Assembly: GCA_947643145.1 (NCBI GenBank)
Contig: CANRVD010000015.1
Span: forward strand, 1 to 47,982
Direction of reading: 5' to 3'
Source of the DNA: an uncultured bacterium
GTDB lineage: Bacteria; Bacillota; Clostridia; Lachnospirales; Lachnospiraceae
DNA length: 47,982 nt
The notes under the pieces are model-generated. The model saw only the letters and a program-made list of their open reading frames with translations. It was not told where the DNA came from and ran no database searches. The stretch's first letter is position 1. Each line of letters begins with the position of its first letter. Below, one piece after another: positions 43,313 through 47,982 of the stretch. Position numbers and translations under genes: made by a program.

Positions 43313-44974
43313 ATGGGGAATATGGTAAAAATTACGGTGGGAACGGTTACAAAGGAATATAGCAGTGGAATTACATATGGAGAGATTGCAAAGGAGTTTG
43401 AAAACGAATACCAGTATGATATTATTCTGGCGCAGAAAGGCGGTAAGCTGGTAGAGCTTGCAAAGCATCCAAAGGAAGATGCTGCGATTGAATTCTTAAC
43501 GACAGCAACAAACAGTGGTCATAAGACATATAGCAGAGGGGCAACCCTTTTGATGCTAAAGGCGTTTTATGATACGGTAGAAGCGGATAAACTCCGTAAT
43601 ATCTTTGTAAAGCATTCACTTGGTGACAGTATTTACTGTGAAGTAGATGGTGTAGAAGTGACAGAGGAGCTTTTAGGGCAGGTGGAAGCGAGGATGAAAG
43701 AGATGGTACAGCAGGATATACCATTTCAGAAACGTTCTGTGGATACGGTAGAAGCACTTCACCTGTTTGAAAAGCATAGAATGTATGATAAAAAGAAATT
43801 GTTTGATTTCCGCCGTGTGTCCAAAGTAAATATTTATACCCTGGATGGATTTGAAGATTATTATTATGGGTATATGCCTGCTTCCACAGGCGTTTTAAAG
43901 TATTTTGCATTAAAGAAATATGAGGAAGGTTTTTTGGTACATATGCCAAATAAAAAGACGCCGGATGAATTGCAGGAATTTCATGACAGCCCCAAGCTGT
44001 TTAAAACGTTACAGGAAGCAAGCCGTTGGGGAAGAATGGTGGATGTTGGCACAGTAGGTGCATTAAATGATGTCATTGCACATGGCGGTGCTTCGGATTT
44101 GATTCTGGTACAGGAAGCCCTTCAGGAGAAAAAAATAGCAGAAATAGCGGAAAAGATAGCCAAAGACCCCAGCAAAAAATTTATAATGATAGCAGGGCCG
44201 TCTTCTTCTGGAAAGACTTCTTTTTCGCATCGTTTGTCCATACAGCTTCGTACGTATGGTTTAAAGACACATCCAATTGCCCTTGATAATTATTTTAAGA
44301 ACAGAGAGGACACTCCGTTAGATGAGAATGGAAAGTATGATTTTGAGTGTTTGGAGGCAATTGATACCGAGCTGTTTAACAGAGATATGACAGCATTGTT
44401 AAAGGGGGAAAGAATTGAATTCCCTACTTTTAATTTTGTAATTGGGCAGAGGGAATATCGAGGAGATTATTTAAAGCTTGGACCGGATGATATTCTTGTT
44501 ATCGAAGGAATTCATGGGCTGAATGACAAGCTTTCCTATAGTCTGCCCAAGGATAGTAAATTTAAAATTTATATCAGTGCGCTGACACAGTTAAATATTG
44601 ATGAGCATAACAGAATCTCCACAACAGACGGAAGATTAATCCGCCGTATGGTGCGTGATGCGAGAACAAGGGGAACGGTTGCGGAGAAAACGATTGCAAT
44701 GTGGCCGTCCGTAAGACGCGGGGAAGACCAGTATATTTTCCCCTTTCAGGAAGAGGCAGATGTCATGTTTAATTCTGCACTGATTTATGAACTTGCAGTA
44801 TTAAAGCCGTATGCAGAATCGATTTTGTTTGGCATTCCGAAGGATTCTCCGGAATATGTGGAAGCCAAGCGTCTGCTGAAATTCCTTGACTATTTTATTG
44901 GAATCAGCAGTGAAGAAATTCCAAAGAATTCCCTGCTTCGGGAGTTTGTTGGCGGCAGTGTGTTTAAAGTATAA
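43313..44974 (+). CDS. Nucleoside kinase with TGS-like N-terminus (uridine kinase-like)
   Basis: The 554-residue protein has an N-terminal TGS-like domain and a second domain resembling the editing part of threonyl-tRNA synthetase (a SRGATLLMLKAFYD region), followed by a uridine-kinase/PRK-type P-loop domain from about residue 285 (Walker A GPSSSGKTSF, then ALDNYFKNREDTP). Known relatives are annotated as nucleoside kinases; the role of the tRNA-synthetase-like part is unclear. GGAG favours the ATG at 43313, but 43322 is also possible. It follows trmK closely and ends at a long hairpin. Confidence 0.85.
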   Translation: MGNMVKITVGTVTKEYSSGITYGEIAKEFENEYQYDIILAQKGGKLVELAKHPKEDAAIEFLTTATNSGHKTYSRGATLLMLKAFYDTVEADKLRNIFVKHSLGDSIYCEVDGVEVTEELLGQVEARMKEMVQQDIPFQKRSVDTVEALHLFEKHRMYDKKKLFDFRRVSKVNIYTLDGFEDYYYGYMPASTGVLKYFALKKYEEGFLVHMPNKKTPDELQEFHDSPKLFKTLQEASRWGRMVDVGTVGALNDVIAHGGASDLILVQEALQEKKIAEIAEKIAKDPSKKFIMIAGPSSSGKTSFSHRLSIQLRTYGLKTHPIALDNYFKNREDTPLDENGKYDFECLEAIDTELFNRDMTALLKGERIEFPTFNFVIGQREYRGDYLKLGPDDILVIEGIHGLNDKLSYSLPKDSKFKIYISALTQLNIDEHNRISTTDGRLIRRMVRDARTRGTVAEKTIAMWPSVRRGEDQYIFPFQEEADVMFNSALIYELAVLKPYAESILFGIPKDSPEYVEAKRLLKFLDYFIGISSEEIPKNSLLREFVGGSVFKV

Positions 44975-44975
44975 A

Positions 44976-45036
44976 AGACGAAAAGAATTTCTAAGCCAGT
45001 AAAAAACACTGGCTTAGAAATTCTACGGTTTCGTCT
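44976..45036 (+). terminator. 25-bp hairpin after the nucleoside kinase
   Basis: AGACGAAA/TTTCGTCT (8 bp) encloses a perfect 17-bp stem (44984-45000 with 45008-45024). It begins 1 nt after the stop codon and has no clear T-run. It could end the operon, protect the mRNA, or be part of a repeat. Confidence 0.6.
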
Positions 45037-45037
45037 T

Positions 45038-45158
45038 GGAAGAACGCAAAATCAGCGTTCTTCTCATTGATTGTTTGTGCCAGAAAAGCTGGTATGGTTG
45101 AACGTGTGAAGAGTTTCTAAATCTCACACCGGAAGAATGTAAAGGCGGCATTCTTTCC
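45038..45158 (+). repeat. Cluster of GAAGAACG-type hairpins before folD
   Basis: GAAGAACGC/GCGTTCTTC (45039-45063), CCAG/CTGG (45080-45092), GTGTGA/TCACAC around a TTTCTAA loop (45104-45129), and GGAAGAATG/CATTCTTTCC (45131-45158). The order TTTCTAA part then GAAGAA hairpin repeats twice here and once before dgt. Confidence 0.6.
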
Positions 45159-45182
45159 AGGGGTGTTAGTGCAGGTATGTTT

Positions 45183-45212
45183 AAAAAGTAACAAAAAGTA
45201 ACAAAAAGTAAC
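45183..45212 (+). repeat. Three perfect 10-bp direct repeats before folD
   Basis: AAAAAGTAAC occurs three times in a row, 22 nt before the folD start. The 10-bp step equals about one helical turn, which could place protein sites on one face of the DNA; it could also be simple slippage. Confidence 0.7.
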
Positions 45213-45234
45213 AAAACAGAAAAGAGGTAGGTAA

Positions 45235-46083
45235 ATGGCTGAGTTAATTGATGGAAAGAAGATTTCGCAGGAAATAAAAGATGAATTAAAGGAAAAAGTA
45301 GCAGAACTGAAGGAGCAGGGGATTTCGATTTGCCTTGCTGTGATTCAGGTGGGAAATAATCCTGCTTCTACTGTTTATGTTGGAAATAAGAAAAAAGCAT
45401 GCGCTTATATAGGAATCGAATCGCTTGCCTATGAGCTTCCAGAGGAGACAACAGAAGAAGAACTTTTAAACCTGGTCAGGGAGCTGAATGAAAAGAAGGA
45501 GGTAAATGGCATTCTGGTACAGTTACCTCTTCCAAAGCATATTGATGAGGATAAGGTGATAAAGACAATTTCGCCGGAAAAGGATGTGGATGGTTTTCAT
45601 CCGCAGAGTGTCGGAGCGCTCAGCATTGGGCAGAAGGGTTTTGTTTCCTGTACGCCGGCTGGTATTATTGAACTTTTAAAGCGTTCCGGTATAGAGATTG
45701 CCGGCAGGGAATGTGTTGTGGTTGGCCGCAGCAATATTGTTGGGAAACCAATGGCACTCCTGCTTCTTCGGGAAAATGGAACAGTTACGGTCTGCCATTC
45801 CCGCACGAAGGATTTAAAGGAAGTCACAAGACGTGCGGATATCCTGATTGTGGCAATTGGGAAAGCAAAATTTGTGGATGCCGATTATATCAAGGATGGC
45901 GCAGTTGTGATTGATGTTGGAATGGACAGGGATGAAAATGGAAAGCTCTGTGGGGATGTGGATTTTGAATCTGCCGAAAAAAAGGCAGCAGCAATTACTC
46001 CGGTTCCGGGTGGTGTCGGTCCTATGACAATTGCAATGTTGATGCATAACTGCGTGGAGTCAGCACTGATGTCACAGGAATAA
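45235..46083 (+). CDS. folD: Methylenetetrahydrofolate dehydrogenase/cyclohydrolase
   Basis: FolD (282 residues) interconverts methylene-, methenyl- and formyl-tetrahydrofolate using NADP. The substrate motif with the catalytic Lys is in [12 protein letters not shown], the folate motif is [12 protein letters not shown], the NADP motif is [13 protein letters not shown], and [10 protein letters not shown] is the C-terminal signature. AGAGGTAGG precedes the ATG. No clear promoter is seen in the repeat-filled gap upstream. Confidence 0.96.
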   Translation: MAELIDGKKISQEIKDELKEKVAELKEQGISICLAVIQVGNNPASTVYVGNKKKACAYIGIESLAYELPEETTEEELLNLVRELNEKKEVNGILVQLPLPKHIDEDKVIKTISPEKDVDGFHPQSVGALSIGQKGFVSCTPAGIIELLKRSGIEIAGRECVVVGRSNIVGKPMALLLLRENGTVTVCHSRTKDLKEVTRRADILIVAIGKAKFVDADYIKDGAVVIDVGMDRDENGKLCGDVDFESAEKKAAAITPVPGGVGPMTIAMLMHNCVESALMSQE

Positions 46084-46128
46084 AAGTTTGATATTTCAAG
46101 AACTTTCCTGTAAGTTAAGGAGGCTATA

Positions 46129-47469
46129 TTGAAGATTTATTTTGTATCGCTGGGCTGTGACAAAAATTTGGTTGACAGTGAAATGATGATTGCCAGTCTG
46201 CAAAAAGCAGGGCATCAGTTAGTGGATGATGAATCAGCGGCAGAGATTATTGTAGTAAATACCTGCTGTTTTATTGGTGATGCCAAGGAGGAAAGCATTA
46301 ATACGCTTCTTACAATGGCAGAATATAAGGAAACAGCAGAGTGCAGGCTTTTGATTGCCACGGGCTGTCTGGCACAACGTTACCATATGGAAATCAAAGA
46401 AGAAATCCCGGAAGTGGATATTATTATCGGGACGATGGGATATGAAGCTTTGACAGAAGCCATTGAGCAGGGGTTAAAGAAAGGCAGTACGGCAAAGGAA
46501 TATCTGAAAAGCATTGACTATCTGCCACAGCCGCTGACTGACAGGAACAGTATGTCAGGCGGTTATTTTGCTTATCTTAAGATTGCGGAGGGATGTGATA
46601 AACACTGCTCTTACTGTATTATTCCAAAGGTGCGTGGAAAATACCGGAGTGTGCCAATCGAAAACCTGCTCGCCCAGGCGGAACATTTGGTTGGGAACGG
46701 AGCAAAGGAATTGATTCTGGTTGCCCAGGAAACAACGCTTTACGGAAAAGATTTGTATGGGAAGAAATCCCTGCCTTTACTTTTGGAAAAGTTGTCTGCG
46801 CTTACTGAGCTAAAATGGATTCGCATTCTCTACTGCTATCCGGAGGAAATTACAGAGGAACTGATTGATGTTTTGAAAAGGCTTCCTAAGGTTTGTAATT
46901 ATCTGGATATTCCGGTACAGCATGCTTCCGACCGTATCTTAAAGAAAATGGGACGTCATACCAGCAGGCAGGAAATAACGGAAATGATAGCAAGGCTGCG
47001 GGAACGGATTCCTGACATTGCTCTGCGGACGACTCTCATCACCGGTTTTCCGGGAGAGACGGAGGAAGATTTTGCGGAGCTGAAAGAATTTGTCAGGCAG
47101 ATGCGCTTTGAGCGGCTGGGTGTTTTTACATATTCCCAGGAGGAAGATACTGCCGCTGCTGATTTTGAGGGACAGATTGCAGAAGAAGTGAAAGAGGAAA
47201 GGAAGAGCGAAATCATGGAACTGCAGCAGGAAATTGCTTTTGAAAAGAGCAGTTCACAGGTTGGCAGGACTTTAGAGGTCATGATTGAAGGAAATCTTCC
47301 GGATGAGGGAGTATATATTGCAAGAACCTATATGGATGCACCGGATGTAGATGGATATGTTTTTGTGGAAAGTGAATGGAATTTGGAATCAGGAGATTTT
47401 ATAACGGTTAAGATTGTAGATGCGAGGGGATATGATTTAATTGGTGAGGTTGCAGAAATGGAGGATTGA
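46129..47469 (+). CDS. rimO: Ribosomal protein S12 methylthiotransferase
   Basis: RimO (446 residues) methylthiolates an Asp of ribosomal protein S12. The cysteines of the auxiliary cluster are in SLGCDKNLVDSE, NTCCFIGDAKEES and ATGCLAQRY; the radical-SAM motif is CDKHCSYC; a TRAM domain ends the protein. The start is a TTG at 46129, supported by AAGGAGG 6 nt upstream and by the family N-terminus KIYFVSLGCDKN. pgsA starts 1 bp after its stop. Confidence 0.95.
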   Translation: MKIYFVSLGCDKNLVDSEMMIASLQKAGHQLVDDESAAEIIVVNTCCFIGDAKEESINTLLTMAEYKETAECRLLIATGCLAQRYHMEIKEEIPEVDIIIGTMGYEALTEAIEQGLKKGSTAKEYLKSIDYLPQPLTDRNSMSGGYFAYLKIAEGCDKHCSYCIIPKVRGKYRSVPIENLLAQAEHLVGNGAKELILVAQETTLYGKDLYGKKSLPLLLEKLSALTELKWIRILYCYPEEITEELIDVLKRLPKVCNYLDIPVQHASDRILKKMGRHTSRQEITEMIARLRERIPDIALRTTLITGFPGETEEDFAELKEFVRQMRFERLGVFTYSQEEDTAAADFEGQIAEEVKEERKSEIMELQQEIAFEKSSSQVGRTLEVMIEGNLPDEGVYIARTYMDAPDVDGYVFVESEWNLESGDFITVKIVDARGYDLIGEVAEMED

Positions 47470-47470
47470 G

Positions 47471-47982
47471 ATGAATTTACCAAACAAAATAACAATACTT
47501 CGGATTATTTTAATTCCGTTTTTTGTTTTTTTTATGTTGGCAGATGCGGTGCCAAATGCGAAATATATTGCGGCAGTCATATTCATTATCGCAAGCCTGA
47601 CAGATACCCTGGATGGTTATCTGGCAAGGAAATACCAGTTGGTTTCTAATTTTGGGAAGTTTATGGACCCTTTGGCTGATAAGCTTTTAGTCTGCTCGGC
47701 ATTAGTTTGTTTTGTAGCGCTTCCAGATAATCCCATGCCTGCATGGGTTGTGATTGTAATTATCAGCAGGGATTTTATTATCAGCGGATTCCGTCTGGTT
47801 GCTTCCGATGCAGGGGTAGTGATTGCAGCAAGCTGGTGGGGAAAGATTAAGACGGTAGTACAGATGTTGATGTCCATTCTTTTGATTGTAGATTTTGATG
47901 GGGAAATAATCAATATGGCAGAGTTAATCTTTATCTATGCAGCGCTCCTCCTGACGGTGGTTTCCCTGATAGATTATTTGAA
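47471..47982 (+). CDS. pgsA: CDP-diacylglycerol-glycerol-3-phosphate 3-phosphatidyltransferase, partial
   Basis: The frame is open from the ATG at 47471 to the window end (170 codons), so the gene is cut by the window. It encodes the membrane enzyme making phosphatidylglycerol phosphate. The CDP-alcohol phosphotransferase motif DGYLAR...G...D...D is complete (TLDGYLARKYQLVSNFGKFM, then DPLAD). Several hydrophobic segments are visible. GGAGG lies just upstream, inside the end of rimO, so translation is coupled. Confidence 0.93.
   Translation, partial: MNLPNKITILRIILIPFFVFFMLADAVPNAKYIAAVIFIIASLTDTLDGYLARKYQLVSNFGKFMDPLADKLLVCSALVCFVALPDNPMPAWVVIVIISRDFIISGFRLVASDAGVVIAASWWGKIKTVVQMLMSILLIVDFDGEIINMAELIFIYAALLLTVVSLIDYL

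Noticed and set aside
45183..45212. CRISPR-like array
   Set aside because: The repeats are 10 bp with no spacers and no cas genes nearby.

Overview
The window reads as ordinary chromosomal DNA of a low-to-mid GC member of the Bacillota, most likely a gut or rumen Lachnospiraceae (Clostridia). Evidence: strong AGGAGG-type ribosome sites, a T-box on pheST, an Amt-PII fusion, the tig-clpP-clpX-lon-ysxC and dgt-dnaG-rpoD-trmK gene orders, a cellobiose phosphorylase and one flagellar-type (sigma-D) promoter. Family assignment is inference; genus cannot be told from the sequence alone. I see no rRNA, tRNA, phage, transposase or CRISPR. About 34 protein genes are present, nearly all on the + strand; the exceptions are cellobiose phosphorylase, an XRE regulator and amt-PII.

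Layout. 1-1850: an HD-domain nucleotidase, a frameshifted TfoX C-terminal remnant and holA. 1850-8410: glutamate synthase gltB and gltD with a structured leader. 8440-11710: a glucose-1-phosphate cytidylyltransferase with a multi-spanning membrane protein, then an unknown 198-residue protein behind a sigma-D-like promoter. 11730-15630: cellobiose phosphorylase (minus), a polysaccharide deacetylase, and a small XRE regulator (minus). 15840-25860: glmM, then the protein quality-control block tig, clpP, clpX, lon, followed by ysxC and a secreted Ig-like/NlpC-P60 wall hydrolase. 25930-28500: one gene encoding both D-Ala-D-Ala ligase and MurF. 28500-32630: Phe T-box, pheS, pheT. 32640-34480: a VanZ-like protein and two uncharacterised membrane proteins. 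34560-36590: amt-PII fusion (minus) behind a hairpin-rich leader. 36650-44975: miaB, dgt, dnaG, rpoD, trmK and a uridine-kinase-like nucleoside kinase. 45180-end: folD, rimO, and pgsA, which runs off the window.

How they fit together: gltBD and amt-PII make up ammonium uptake and assimilation. glmM, ddl-murF, the deacetylase, the NlpC/P60 protein and perhaps VanZ serve the cell wall. tig, clpP, clpX and lon handle nascent and damaged proteins. dnaG, holA and rpoD are replication and transcription core genes. miaB and rimO are sister methylthiotransferases acting on tRNA and ribosomal protein S12.

The most unusual content is outside the genes: a family of dispersed two-hairpin repeats (three copies, two sharing a perfect 50-bp core), a second family of GAAGAACG hairpins, a recurrent AGAAATGAGG start module, and promoters of gltB, amt and vanZ that run straight into strong hairpins. 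The most notable protein is the Ddl-MurF fusion.
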